A stretch of DNA of 64,000 nt from Nyssa sinensis (GCA_008638375.1 VIRR01000562.1:62001-126000); one strand, 5' to 3'. Numbered from the stretch's first letter, positions 34,170 to 46,987 are shown. Numbers and translations: made by a program. The notes: generated from the letters alone by a model not told the origin.

Positions 34170-34793
34170 CCTTCGAGGCCCAAGAGCCACCCAGTCAAAC
34201 CGTCGTAACGGTTAGGCGAAAAGTTAGCTTCAAAATCCCAAACGACGGTGGTGCAATAAATAAGGCATTAAACCGCCCTCTCGGGAGAAGCAAAAGGCAG
34301 AGCCACACATGCAATATATAGACTTTTCAGTCTTGTCCACATATATGTAGACGTGACAGTTTCTCCAAGACATTAACGCTTGATGGGCCACGTATACAAC
34401 GAAGGTCCATCAACTTTGATGTACCTTGACCCTTGTTTTAACAGATTTGGAGGCAGAAGTTCTGATCAACCGAGCTACAATCACGAAATACCCACTTATT
34501 ATTATAGGTCTCCAGATTCGGAACAGCCAGCTTTGAAATGTTTCAAAAGAAGTCTTTAATTACTGACCTATGGTAGGTAAAACAGCTCGGAATGCAACCA
34601 CCTACAGAAGAAAATCTGGTCTAGTATATACTAAGCTCCAGAGCAACGCTATTTGCAACAATGACCACAATCAACTACAAGTTAAGACACTACAGAGCAG
34701 TATAACTCAAGTCATGCACAAACGCTACAGAGCAATGTAACTAAGGAGACAAGAGCATCAAGCAAAAGACTGTTCCATTAACAAATGTATATT
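34170..34793. other. Non-coding part of the Tat-derived fragment
   Basis: 34170-34330 is a diverged copy of the promoter-like region at 36930-37100 (shared GCAATAAATAA and CATTAAACCG-like blocks). The rest has repeated ACTACAGAGCA-type words (34660-34740) and no coding signal. Confidence 0.5.
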
Positions 34794-36766
34794 TCAAGTA
34801 CATTGGAAGTTCAAAAATAACAAAATATACATCCTAAGCCTGATCAGCAGGGACAGGATCAACGATTGGAGAAGGATCGGCAGGGGCAGCATCAACCGTC
34901 TCAGCCGGTACGACCGTTCAGTGGGATTGGCAGGTAGGATATCAGCCATTTCATTTTGGATAGCAACCTCTGAAGGTTCAGATCCAGGTGGCACAATTGA
35001 GGAGACATCAAGGTCAGGAAACTTGGCAAGAAGTCGGGATCGGAAGTTGTTGAACCCAAACGTAATCAGGCGAGTGGTCATTCCTTCCAGTTCTGACCTC
35101 ATTTCCTCCTCATTATCCACCAAGGCCTACTCCACGACGTCGTCAAGCTTTTTACGATATTGATACCGCATGCCATTCATCTCCGCCTACAACCTCTTTG
35201 CCTGCTCAACGGCGAGGTTCCTCTCTGACTCCATCACGATCAAGGAGTTCTGGGACTCCTTCAGCTTCTCTGCGGAATCGTGAGCCTCCGACCGAGCAGT
35301 TCCAAGCTGAAGCCTAAGATCGTCCAGCTCGGCCCTGAGTTGGTCAAACTCCTACGCAGGGGGAGAAACCTCCACCAGAGCAGAAAGGGTATGCAGGGTC
35401 TGCAAAGTAGAAAGTAAACAGTTCAGTACCAGCCAAAACACTTGGAGAAAAGGGAAAAAGAAATAAAGGACCCGACGAACTCACCTTGACCTGAAGAGCG
35501 GTCAGATCAGCAAGAAGCTTCTCCGACTTCTAGGGCTTGAGCTTAACTGAGCCTTTGGCCCAAAAGTCCCTCAGAATCCTCTTGGCCCCCTGATCAGCAG
35601 CATCAGGAACCACCGATGATGATGCCCCCTTGCCTGCTCGCCGAGACGGGGCCGGGGGGACCATCGAAATGGGGATAGGATCCTCTCTCTCCCCCTCAAC
35701 AGGCTCAGGAGAGGACAGAACTAACCTCCGCCTTTTTTGGACGGGAGGGACCAATGGGGAAGAAGCCTCCCTCGCTGCCACAGACGAAAATGGCCCGGTC
35801 TCCCACCGAGCCATCACACTATTAGCAACCTCCTCAACACTCCCCCTGGCAGCCATCAATCTGTCAGGGTTAACAATGGAGGAATGGTCTCGATTGCTGG
35901 GCTTTAAGAGCTTCTTATATTGCTCCTGCAGTACGGGAGAAACGGCCGGCCTCTTCCACACACTCCTGACTGCAAAACAAACACAGAAATTGATCAGTTC
36001 AGCAATCGTCGTACAAAACAGAATCAATGCAGCCACAGGAAAATTGGGCCTCACACTTTCGCCTAGTGGTTCGAGGGAATGATGAAGGTTTGCCTTCGAA
36101 GTCCTTGAATTCCCATCCTCCTTTTATGAAGAAATACCACTTCTTCTAGGTCTTGTTGGAAGAGGGCACAGAAGTAAAGGGTCTGAACCCACTATCAAAA
36201 GACATATAATAAAGGCCTTCTGCCTTCTGAAGTTTTAGATCCATATTACTACGGATCAGGTCAAGGGACACATTGACCTTATTCCTATGCCCCAACACAA
36301 TAAAGCTCAACAGATGTCTCCAACTGTTAAGGTTCAGGTCTGCGGGGCAAAGGTCAAACCAACAAAAGAATTATTTTATAATATCAGGAAGGGGGAGTGT
36401 AAGACCCATTTCAAACCAGGCCAGATAGACACAGATTTCCCCCTCTCTAACATTGCATGGACGATCCTGAGAATCTGGGACCCTGAAAGTCACATTTGTG
36501 GGAAGTTTGAATTTCGCCCATAATTCCTCCAACATTGTTTCGGTGATAACACTCTCGCCTTCCTCTCTGTAACCGGATCGACCAGAAGTCTCACCAGCCC
36601 TATTTGGGGGCTCATCAAATGCATCAACAATCCTAACCCCCGGACTAGAGGGGGGTTCTATCAATCTATTTTCATCATTATCTACAGAAGGAAGATTCAC
36701 TAACTGAAGTTGAGGAACGGTCTCAGAAGGACTGCCCAAACCAGAGTATGATTCAAAGCCAGACAT
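34794..36766 (-). pseudogene. Antisense extra ORF of a Tat-type retrotransposon (PF04195-like, gypsy-type transposon domain plus coiled coil)
   Basis: Minus strand from ATG 36766. An acidic/Pro-rich N-terminus is followed by a block reading VYLAWFEMGLTLPLPDII, DLCPADLNLNSWRHLL, then VPSSNKT and KKWYFFIKG. This fits the plant family annotated as putative gypsy-type transposon domain. Then come Pro/Ser-rich sequence with a KRRR patch (about 35725) and a C-terminal coiled coil (about 34960-35330). Such ORFs are known as antisense extra ORFs between pol and the 3' LTR in Tat-lineage elements, and an LTR indeed begins at 37162. Damage: TAA near 36371, TAG where the family has Trp (SNKT-W-KKW), stops at 35528 and in the coiled coil. 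It may contain introns. Function in the family is unknown. Confidence 0.65.
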
Positions 36767-37161
36767 GGCGAACAAAAGAAAGAAATGAAACAAATAAGAA
36801 GGAATGTAGAAGGGGACTAAAATCGAACCTGAGATCAAGAAAGGACTATGAACACCGGATATCCTTCAAACTTCAAAATATGTCAAATGGCGGTCTGGTA
36901 CTGTAGAAGCAAGAGCAGAAGAAAGGTATGAAAGACCTTTCCCTCCCTTTATGGATACATCCGAAATATGAGTCTTCCAAGACGAGCCAACGCAACGGTT
37001 GAAAATAATGATGGATTCTCAAGTATCGGCTGCGCAATAAATAACTCATTGAACCGGCGTCTTGAGAGGTGGAGAAACGAAACGTATGACTCTTCACAAA
37101 ACCCATAACCCTAGTTAAGCCCTAGCTTCTAACTAGGGCTCGGGGGGGGGGGAAGAGTAGC
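36767..37161 (-). promoter_or_regulatory. Upstream region of the antisense ORF
   Basis: Leader and promoter-like sequence, with GCGCAATAAATAA and CATTGAACCG blocks shared with 34170-34330. A degenerate TATA-like CATAAAGGG lies on the minus strand near 36950. A run of G (37142-37152) precedes the LTR and, with the surrounding purines, may be the Tat polypurine tract. Confidence 0.4.
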
Positions 37162-37788
37162 TGATATACCACAAACAGACACACCAATCACCTTGAGACA
37201 CGAGTGCATGCAGAGTTAATAATCTCGATCATACAAAGCAGTGACTAGCCTTCAGGGCATTCTCATATATATATATATATATATATATATCATTCAGAGC
37301 CAATAAACTCGGTCATACAGTGCAGGCGAAGCCTCCACGGCGTTCTCATGCACATATCCTCTAGACCTTATGTTCTGGGCAATATTTATTCAACACTTCA
37401 TATGGTACCGACCTTATAGTTTCCTTAAACAACTGCCAAGTAGGGAATAAGGAAACAGTTTTCAACACGGAAACTACTATCTATGATTATCTCCATCTAC
37501 GACTCAACGCTCCACAAGGTAACTGCAATCTCCGATGATCAAATCCCTATATTCATGGCATCGAATCCTAATCAACTTAGGAAAGGCCACGGTCTATAAA
37601 TTAAACCCTAAAGGTACGCTTTATTATGATGCTCATTCTTTTGGCTTTCAATACAGTCTTTCAATTCCTTCTACTTACTTAAGCATCGGAGCGGCTACCG
37701 CCGGAGCCAATCCGGTGGTCCTCTGATCATCTTTCTGAGTGTTCTACAGGTCACGGAGCCCATACTTATTGTGAGTCGAAAAGTGCAG

Positions 37789-37793
<5 letters not shown>
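37162..37793 (+). repeat. Tat-type LTR, probably a 3' LTR
   Basis: Begins TGATATACCACAAA and ends TGCAGCATCA, like the LTR at 40770-41318. Shared internal blocks include GATGATCAAATCCCTAT and CTAATCAACTTAGGAAAG. It follows the antisense ORF, which is where a Tat 3' LTR is expected. An AT run (37265-37290) lies inside. It differs a good deal from the other LTR, so the two are not one recent pair. Confidence 0.65.

Positions 37794-37858
<65 letters not shown>
37794..37858. repeat. Long (AT)n microsatellite
   Basis: About 32 AT units starting exactly where the Tat LTR ends. Confidence 0.95.
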
Positions 37859-37860
<2 letters not shown>

Positions 37861-40769
37861 AGATGATATTTTCACTTCCCACTTATACAATTGCACTCTA
37901 AATATATGTTATTAAAAATATTTAGGCCGGGATGATATTTTCACTCCTTACGCCTTTTTCATTTTTTCTTTTGTTAATGTTTTATTCATGTATTTCTTGT
38001 ACATTTGTTTACATTAATAAAAATTATTTTTCTTTGCTGTTAAAAAAATTATTAAATGCAAAAATAATGTATTTTTTTAGGGTGCATCAAAATATATAAG
38101 AGCGGGAATAGGCTCTCCATGTATATATATATATATATATAGGTTGCCGCCAAGTAATTTTCTGTTCATATCAATCTCCTAAATAAATTCTAGATCACCG
38201 AACACTGGGAAGGCCATTTTGGCCTTATATGTCCAATAAAGTGGGAAGCTAGATCCCAATTCGTGAAGCACGTTTAGGAGATTGGCTTTGACTTTGTCAT
38301 AATAATGTCGTACTTGTTCTTGAAGCATGCATCACCTAACCGTAATCTTCCACTATTGTTTCATTCACATGTTACCCGATTTAGACTGTTTTAGGTTGTT
38401 TTCGTTTCATATTCTGTCACTATTATTTCATTCAAAATTTTCACCTATTATTTAAATTTTTTGAGTTAGTCTCAATTTTCTTTTGATTGCTATTGTTGTT
38501 AACATTTTAAAGCTTAATAGAGACATTCCATTTCAAGGTATTAGATTTTTCAATGTATCCAAAACACGTTTTATCATTAGCATTCCTAGAATTTTTATGA
38601 CTTCATCTAATATAGTGAATTCTTTATTCAATTTTTTAATTGTTTATTGGCCTTATGTAAATCAGTTTGTGTAGTTTTATATTTTTTCTTTATTGATTTT
38701 TCATCATTCATATTTTCAAGAAACTTATTCTCTAACCCTTTATACTTTACTTCTAGGTTAGAGTTTTTACTAAGTTGCATACTCACTTATGTCTTGCTTG
38801 GTACACAAGAATGTAATGCTCATTTCATGGAATAAACATTCTGAACAAGAATAAGGAATGAAAAAGTTAGAACGAACATTTTTAAAATAACCATTTTACC
38901 ATACCAAACATGACCTTAGTTTTTAATATCTTACATAGTAGGTTCAAAGGGATACTTAGTTTCTTCTAAGTTATTCACTTTGCCAAACAATTTTTTATTT
39001 CATTTTTAAGGTTTAACACGTTCAGAAACTAAAGATTTATGAAGTTCTTCATCATTCGTGTCCATAATATGTTTATTATTACTATTGTCTATACTTGATG
39101 ATGAACTCAAATAATCCATACTTGATATTAAATAAGATATTTAAATATTTCTTTAAAAAATAATAAAAATATAAGAGAACCTGCTTTGATATTAATGGTC
39201 AACTATACTCAATTTTGGTTTGATATAAAAACTAATGATAATAGTGACTATCAAAAGTGGAAAAAAATTTAAATCGAGTTGTAATTAATTAAATCACCAA
39301 TTTAATTAATAAGGAATGTTGATTTAATAATCTTATTTAGAATGAGGACGGATTATTATCAAAGATATTCACATATTAAATAATTAGGATCAAGTTCACA
39401 CAAATATCAAAACCATAATAATGATTGATAATGAAACATTCAACCAAAATAAATACGAAACACAAAGAGTTTTACGTGAAAAACCCTCATTAGAAATAAA
39501 ATTCATTCAACTACAAAATATCCATTAATCAATAATGAACACGGTAAAGTTTATAAAGATATAATCCTCAAATAACTAACCTTCCACGAAATAATGGATT
39601 ACTACTAGTTTGCTTGAATCTTCTTGTTGTCTATTTCTTTTTTAATAGTCTTTTACAACCACAACACCATTCACAATCCGCGGTTCACCAATATAGTAGT
39701 GTACAATTCCCAGTGCAATATAAGTACACGCCTAGCCTTGCTATATGCATCGATGTGTACTGCTTAACATCAGGTATATAGACTTCACACACAAGATGTA
39801 GAAATCTTGTAGAGAAACTTATTACATAAATAAAAATTGAAGCAATAAATCTCTCAATATGTCTGTATACTTCAAGAGGTTAGGATTCTCCCCGTGTATC
39901 ACAAAACACCCTATTTATAATAAAAAATTCATGCGAAACCCTAAATTTAGTTGGAATAGGTATTAGCAATAAAATTAACAAGTCACAGCCAATCAGTGCA
40001 TGACTTTTTTCACATGTTTTTGAATGGGGAACGTTTCTCCGTTCGGATAGTGTTTTGTTCGGGTGCATCTTTGAAATCATTGGGACGAACAAGCTATTAG
40101 AATCCTAATTCGGATTGATGATAGAATTTTAATGATTTTTCCAATAATTATTCAATTAATACTAAAATAATTTTGAAAACACACTTTTTAGCGACTCCCA
40201 TAAGTAGACTTAGCCTATAGTCAAAACTAAACCACATTTAAGGTCATTTTAACTATTGTAAAACTCACATCTAAATATAAACTCAATGTTAAGGTGTAGT
40301 ACCTAAGTGTAATGCATGATTATACATTTTTTTTTCTTTAGATTTTGTTGTAATTGTAAGACTTATTGAGTCTTCACTTTAAGATTAGTAATAATTCACA
40401 CGACTTTAACAAATATAATCTAAAGAATTATATCTTTTAGAAAAGAACTACCAACACAAAAATATTTCAAATTTTCCTAATCAACTTATATTAGATATGG
40501 TACACACTTTTTATAAAAAAATATTTCCTTCGAGAATACATATGCATATCTTATTTAAAGTTTACAATCATAAATTTATGAGAAAATTTCTTCTCATAAT
40601 AGATTGTATATACTTTTTTCCCACAAAATTGAAAAACATAGTTTAAAGTTTAACATATCATTTCATTTTCAACATTTTCTCATAAATTTATGAAAAAAAT
40701 GGAAGAAATTAAAACAAAAAAATTTAATTCTACTGATTTGTGACTCCATGTTTTTTTTGGGTAAGTATT
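37859..40769. other. AT-rich DNA between two Tat fragments
   Basis: About 2.9 kb without coding signal. Some LTR-like words and a small TA run (38121-38141) occur, but no paired termini. Origin unknown. Confidence 0.5.
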
Positions 40770-41318
40770 TGATATACCACAAAGTGACAGACCAGTCCCC
40801 ATGTGGCACGTGTGATTACAGACCAATCAAAGTTCAGCTATACAGAGCAGACTCAGACATTCAGAGTAAGCTTGGGTACTTAGCCTTTAGAACAAGTCTG
40901 AGCACAAGGCCATCAGAATATCCATCAGGGTTCAGAGTTCATCACTGCCTTAAACCTCCTACCGAGCAAAGGATAAGAAAACAGTCTTCAACAAGGAAAT
41001 TGCCACTCACGGATATCTCTTAAGTGCAGTATCTAACATGGTAACTACTATTCTCTGATGATCAAATCCCTATTTCTATGGCTCCAAATCCTAATCAACT
41101 TAGGAAAGCCACAACCTATAAATTACACCCTAAATGTACGCTTTATTTTGATGCTCATTCTTTGGTTTACAATTATAGTCTTTCAATTCAGTTTATTTGA
41201 CTTAAGCATTGGAGTGGCTACCACCAGATCTAATCCGGTGGACCTCTGATCCTTCTCTTTTGAGTGTTTCTCAGGCAACAGAGTTCGGAGCCCCTACCGA
41301 CCAAAAAATGCAGCATCA
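40770..41318 (+). repeat. 5' LTR of a Tat-lineage element
   Basis: Starts TGATATACCACAAAG, ends GCAGCATCA, and is followed at once by a Tat-type primer site. 549 bases. Confidence 0.75.
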
Positions 41319-41319
41319 G

Positions 41320-41336
41320 TTTGGCGCCGTTTGTAG
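41320..41336 (+). promoter_or_regulatory. Tat-type primer-binding site
   Basis: TTTGGCGCCGTTTGTAG, close to the TTGGCGCCGTCTG leader common in plant Tat elements. Confidence 0.7.
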
Positions 41337-41618
41337 AAACGATAATCATTCTTTCAACAAAAGTTCTCTACCTACGAACAAACTTGTCCTCCTTCTCACC
41401 GGAGGACCATGGCTCACAATCTACGACCGAGAAAGAATGCTCAAAATCCTCAAAACCCTCAACCTTGACCTCCTGCCAGACGAGGAAGGGGACGAACAAC
41501 TGATCCCATGCGGCAAAAGCTTGACTCAGTCAAACGACAAAACGAGTTGATACAAGAACAGTTACTTGCCATTTCTAAAACTCTGGCGGTGCTCACCTAG
41601 AACCTCGGAACCAACCCT

Positions 41619-42659
41619 TTGACTCCGCCCGTCAACACGGTTGATCAAAGGACACAACCTTCTACCGCTGCCACAGACAGAGAATTTCATGAAGAGATTC
41701 ACAATAATCAACTGGTGTACCCCCAAGGTGCCGCCCATATTGGCGGAGACCCACAGCCATCAGCAGCTGTAGGAAGAGGGATACCAACTTTTATCCCAGA
41801 TATCCACTATAGAAGCACCATCAAGGCTCCAACCCCAGGGGATTCAGGAGCGAATCCAGCATCGCAAGAGTCTCAACCTCAAGCAGCTCCCGTTCCTCTA
41901 GCTCAGGAGCACCAAAATCCTCTTTCAGCCATGGGGCATGCCCATCCCATTTAGGTAGAAGCCAAAACTACAAGGCAAGACTAGTAAGAAGTCCCGTCTT
42001 GGGACCCACGAAGATTTGAAGAAATTGCGGACTCCATGGACTGCACTGTTGTGATGAGGGGTGTTCAAGTCCCTCTAGAGCAGGATGAGCTAGCCAGGCT
42101 ACTCAGAAGGCTTTCCACACCATTTACCCCTGCTATCATGGCTGAGGAGAGGCCGAAGAAGTTCGTCGTCCCAAAGTTCACCCCTGATGATGGGACTGAG
42201 GACCCGGGGGATCATTTGTCTCATTATCATCACACCATGGCACTACACGGGGCTTCCGACGCCTTCATGTGTCGAACTTTCATTACCAGCCTCAAAGGCA
42301 CCGCTTTGAAGTGGTTCCACCACCTCCTACCGAGCTCAATCACCAGCTTTTATGAGCTCGGTAGACTCTTCTTAGACAGATTCATGACTAGCAAGAGGTT
42401 GAGGAAGGGCCCAGAATTCATTCTTAAAGTGAAACAGTCCAAAGAGGAACCCCTTCGAGGTTACATTGCACGCTTTAATGCTGAGCTCACAGAGATTACA
42501 GACTGTAGCCCAAGCTTTTTAGTAGCTGCTATGACCTCTAGACTCGTACAAGAAGGCTTTAAGGACTCTCTGACAAAGAGCCCTCCTGCCGACAGGGTAG
42601 CCCTTATGGATCGAGCTAGGAAATACATAAATTTGGAGGAAGCAAAGAGTCCAGGTTAA
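41619..42659 (+). pseudogene. Tat-lineage gag
   Basis: Frame 41619-42656 with stops near 41954 and 41984. The second half (42036-42656) is open and reads PKKFVVPKFTPDDGTEDPGD, MCRTFITSLKGTALKWFHHL, LKVKQSKEEPLRGYIARFN and ADRVALMDRARKYINLEEA. This is the capsid region of Tat/Retand-type gag (D-P--HL-HY, LKG-A--WF--L, QK--E-LR-Y--RFN, A--YI--EE). It forms the particle in retrotransposition. It lies downstream of LTR and primer site in the expected order. Confidence 0.82.
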
Positions 42660-44391
42660 AAGACTAAAGAACAAGCTCAGCAAGATGAATAGAAGGACTC
42701 CAGTACAATCAAGAAGAGGGTCAGAAGCTAGCCTCGACTGAAGAACCGCGTCTAGAACTCCAAACAACACTGCTCTAAGGGGATTCGCTACCTTCACTCC
42801 TCTGAATGCTTCCTTGACTCATATACTTCGGCAGGTCCAATCACGTGAAAACCTGGGATGGCCAGAGTCGTTAAGAGGCTATCCCAGCTACCGGGACTAA
42901 AGCAAGTATTGTGACTTTCACAAAAAAAGACCATGGGCACGCCACCAACTCATGCAGAACACTTAAGCATGAAATCGAGCAGCTTATAAGGAGAGGACGA
43001 TTGCGAGAGTTTGTCAAGCAGGACAAGAGGCAGAACGCCTACAACGATAGACCCCAGTAGAGAAGGCCCGACCAGAGGCTAGACCAGAGGCCGAAGCAAA
43101 GGGAAGGACGGAACGGGCCTCAACAGTAGAACACTTAGGTTATCTTCGTCCTTCATACAGATACCTCGGCAACAGGGACGTCCAACCGAGCAAGAAAACA
43201 GTATGCTCGGGAGGCCAGAATTACTCCCAACATCCTACAGATCTCCAATGTTGAGAAAAGACTACGGCCAGTACTTGAGAACTAGTTCTCAGATCAGGAT
43301 CTGGCAGGAGTACATTGTCCTCACAACGATGCCCTCATTATTTCCCTCAAAATTACCAACTTTGAGATTCGAAGAGTATTGGTGGATATAGGAAGTTCCG
43401 CGAACGTGCTGTTTTACGAACCACTCAAACAGATGAAGCTCAATCCCAATGACATCAAGCGCACCATTGCTATCATGGCAGGATTTGATAGAAACCTTAG
43501 TACCCTGCTAGGGAGGATTGACCTTCCAACCACGGCAGGAGAGGGAGATGGAAAGAAGACGACGATGTTAGAGTAAATGGTTCTGAATGCCAAGTCCCTT
43601 TACAATGTCATAATCGGGAGGCCTTGGCTATACCAAATGGGAGCAGTCACTTCGACCCTCCACCAATGCTTGAAGTACGTCCACAATCATGCTATTTACT
43701 CCATCAGGGGATGTCAACCGACCTCTCGAGAGTGTCATGCTCTTGCGCTCAAGGAGAGGGCCCCCAAATAGTAATTACTGCACGCTCGTGAATGCGTGGA
43801 TTCAGACCTCATCCACCCTTACGAAGCGAAAGATTGTCATTCCAGAATTAATGAGCCTCTAAGCCCTAGAGGCAGGGACAGCAGGGCCAAGCCTGTAGGA
43901 GATCCCATCAAAGTGCTGGTCAGCTCGGAAGAACAAGGGCGTTACTCACAGATCGGTCCAGACTTGACACTTGCCGAGTAGGAAGAGATAGTAAGATTCC
44001 TAAGAAACAAACTCTCAGTGTTCGCCTGAGAAACAAAGGATATGAAAGGCATAGATCGAGACCTCATCACCCACAAGTTGATGGTGGATCTTGATCACCC
44101 CCTAGTGAGACAAAAAAGATGGCCACTTGCTCTAGAGCGGCATCAAATCATTAACGAGGAGGTCCAAATACTATTAGAAGCCAAGATGATACGAGAGGTA
44201 TTCTATCCAGACTGGCTTGCTAACACGGTTCTGGTCAAGAAGAAGAACGAAAAGTAGAGAGTTTGTGTTGATTATGCAGACCTCAACAAAGCTTGCCCAA
44301 AAGACAGTTTTCCATTGCTAAGGATAGATCAACTAGTTGATGCTACTGCAGGACACGAACTCGAGCTTCATGGATGTTTTATCGGTCTATC
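42660..44391 (+). pseudogene. Tat-lineage gag end, protease and truncated reverse transcriptase
   Basis: About 42930-43030 reads TLKHEIEQLIRRGRLREFVK, the C-terminal gag signature of Tat. Protease at about 43376-43700: VDIGSSANVLFYE (the usual Thr of DTG is Ile here) and NVIIGRPWL. Reverse transcriptase N-terminus at 44042-44391: DLITHKLMVD, RQKRW, ADLNKACPKDSFPL, ATAGHELE. It breaks off before the catalytic YVDD. Stops replace Trp in the FAW and KW-RVCVDY positions (44026 and 44255), and one more lies at 43574. The remainder of pol is missing; unrelated sequence starts near 44392. Confidence 0.82.
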
Positions 44392-44488
44392 TTGACCGTC
44401 AGGAGATTAGGGTTAATTCCCTTAATTATTCTCTGAGCCGGTATTAATTAATAATTAATATTTAATTATCAATTATACAGGATCGGGG
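44392..44488. other. Short AT-rich piece ending in ATCGGGG
   Basis: Looks like part of another LTR: together with the following bases it reads GGATCGGGGTGTTACA, a common plant LTR end, or the reverse of TGTAACACCCCG. Too short to place. Confidence 0.35.
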
Positions 44489-46117
44489 TGTTACACCCAT
44501 TCTCAAAAACAGGCTTGGTGGTCGATTTTTAAGATGGGTCTTCAAGACCCGAACCTGCAACTCATGCTTTCATAGCCTTTTCTTTGGATTTTTGGTCGCG
44601 TGTTGGGTTTATTAGAACCCTCATGGTCTCTACTTTAAGTCTTGGTAAACCAAGTTGGGTTTGGGAGAAGTCGATTCAGACCTGCTTCAAGCAAGGTCTT
44701 CAATGGCTGCCTTGTATACGGCTGATGTTTCTAAGGTGTTTTAGGTCGAAATTTTCATGCCTAATTTATGTATATTCATCCTAATCATCATATATATTTC
44801 TTTTCTTTCTCATTTTTAAATTATGCACATCCGTCCGATACTGCCGCTCCATACATAGCATACATGGTTACACATTCAGAGTATAACGAAAACTTAAAGA
44901 CTTCATACATTAATACAATACATATTCGGTTGCCCTGAGGGCTTATTACATATTCTTACATTGTCTACTAATACAAAACGTACTACTAGTGTTCATAGGT
45001 TCTTCAAAAGAAACTACTTAAACATATCCTTCCAAAAATAGCTAGACTCATCGTTGTCGTCCTTAAGACCCTGTCTGCTGCATCACCTGAAAAGGGGGTC
45101 CGAACAAAGTCCGGGTAAGCTAATCTAAGCTTGTGAGCAATTCCAGTATTCGTCATGGGGTTTTCAATTAGCAGTGGTTTAGTACATAAGAGTTTGTAAA
45201 ATAATCACCGCCAATTGTTCGTATATTTGAATACAGAATATATGCATTCCTTAAAACATGTAGCTTTGATACATTTAAAGTATTCAAGCTAAACTTTAAA
45301 ACATATAACATATCGTGTATTTCTTAAATAGAGTATATAAAACTCAAACATATGCACATTGAAAATGAGAGTAAAAACCTGCTTCCATTTTCAAACCATT
45401 TGTCATCTTATCACTTCCATTAGTGGAATCCGTTTCGAACCGGACTCCCATCTTACTTATAAATGGAGATATCTCATGCCTGGGGGATTAGATCCTGCTA
45501 CCTGGCATTTTACAGGGCAATTGGGTTCCATACAACCCAAAATCCTGCCTATTTTACAGGGCAACTAAAAACTCAGAATCCTGTCTAAGTGCTTATGCAC
45601 CATTCATCTTGCATTTAAAATATATTTAGCATATGAGTACATCAAAATAGACATTTCTCGTGAGTACTTTAAAACATAACATTCATATACTTGAAATAAG
45701 CAAATTCAGGATATTTAACAATAATTGCATTTTAACTAGACATGCCGAAATATATTTGAAGGAAAAATTGTGTGGGAAAAACCAATCACTGAGCATGTCA
45801 CAATATAAACCAGAACAATTAAAAACTGAATCATGTAAATACTGAATTTGAAACTTCAAATACTTCATATCTTTGAACTTAAAACCTTTTCAAATTCATG
45901 GAGTTAAATCTCCAATTCAAACACAGGGTTACTCACCTCATATACCGTAGACCCTACTGAGGAGTCTTGCCCTTATCAGCCCTTATCCTAAACAATTTAG
46001 AAAAAGACTCATAAATTTCATAATGAAATTAATTAACTGAACTTAACTTTTTCCTTCACTACATAAGTTAACTACAACTTATCTTATAGTGGTATCGTAT
46101 AGAATGAGTAAGAAACA
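44489..46117 (-). mobile_element. LTR-like block, probably a solo or truncated LTR
   Basis: Bounded by TGTTACACCC and GTAAGAAACA (TG...CA). It contains plant LTR words in minus orientation, such as GCATCACCTGAAAAGGGGG (45079-45097), comparable with TCATCTGAAATG at 1150 in the Tekay-type LTR. No coding sequence. Flanks (CGGGG left, TGCAT right) do not match, so an intact target duplication is not supported. It abuts the broken Reina gag. Confidence 0.45.
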
Positions 46118-46987
46118 TGCATTACCTTGTCGTTGCAATGAAAACAGAGGCCTTTCTTGCGGCGCTCTTCGATTGCTGCTGTTGAAAATTTTCGTGTAGT
46201 TGGTGCCAATAATCAGTTCCCATTGATAGGAACAAGAGTAGTTCGACGGTCTTCATCTGGGGTGAATGACAGTTTAGTTTGGTTGGCCAACTTTGCTTCA
46301 TACAAGCGAGCGAGACCCACTACTGTTGAAAGGGTAGTGGGTCGAGCAGCTTGGACCTCAACTCGAATAGCCTCCTTCAAGCCGCTTGTGAAACATCCAA
46401 CTTGCTGTGGTGTTGTTAACTTTCCTGCCCGGGTAAGGAGTTTTTCAAATTGGGTCTAGTACTCATGCATAGTAGAAGATTGTTGAAGCTTAGTAAGATC
46501 ACTGAAGAAATCTTCGAATTTAGTTGGACCAAATCGTGCATGAAGCCCTTCCTTCAAAAGTGCCCAAGTAATCACTTCACCTTCCTATTTGAGAAGTTGA
46601 TAACATAATTGGGCGTCACCTTCCAGATGATAAGCGGCCAAGGAAACACGTTCCTCAGGCTCAATTTGTTGGAATTCAAAAACATGTTCAGCTCTACAAA
46701 TCCAACTAGTGGGGTTGTCACCCCCTTGGTACCTTGGAAATTCAAGCTTGGTGAGCTTAGGAAGAACTGATCGGCTGCCAAAGGATTGTGGCTTAGCACC
46801 CGACTGTCCAACCGAATTTTCACCCTACTCCACTTGACGGTGTGCCATGAGTTGATCAAATCCAACATTCACTACTTCAACCAGTTCCTGCACCTCACGC
46901 TACATCTCACAATGTTCACGCTCGTAAGTAGAAGAAAGAATGCCTAGCTCGGCTTCCAAGCGACTGATCTTATCATCAGACGTAACC
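46118..46987 (-). pseudogene. Reina-like gag, up to the zinc knuckle
   Basis: Minus-strand frames contain LEFPRYQGGDNPTSWICRAE, HLEGDAQLCYQLLK and QQVGCFTSGLKEAIRVEVQA-type sequence, ending KKGLCFHCND, the start of a CCHC knuckle cut off at the junction. This is the retrotransposon gag domain of chromoviruses. Several frame changes and stops are present: for example the long minus frame 46572-46868 is shifted with respect to the domain. It belongs with the pol part at 30375-33595. Plus-strand frames here are shadows. Confidence 0.78.

Noticed and set aside
37162..41318. One complete short element bounded by the two Tat LTRs
   Set aside because: The interior has no primer site after the left LTR or polypurine tract before the right one; the primer site follows the right LTR, and the LTRs are too different.
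46157..46459. Plus-strand 100-codon frame
   Set aside because: Shadow of the minus-strand Reina gag.
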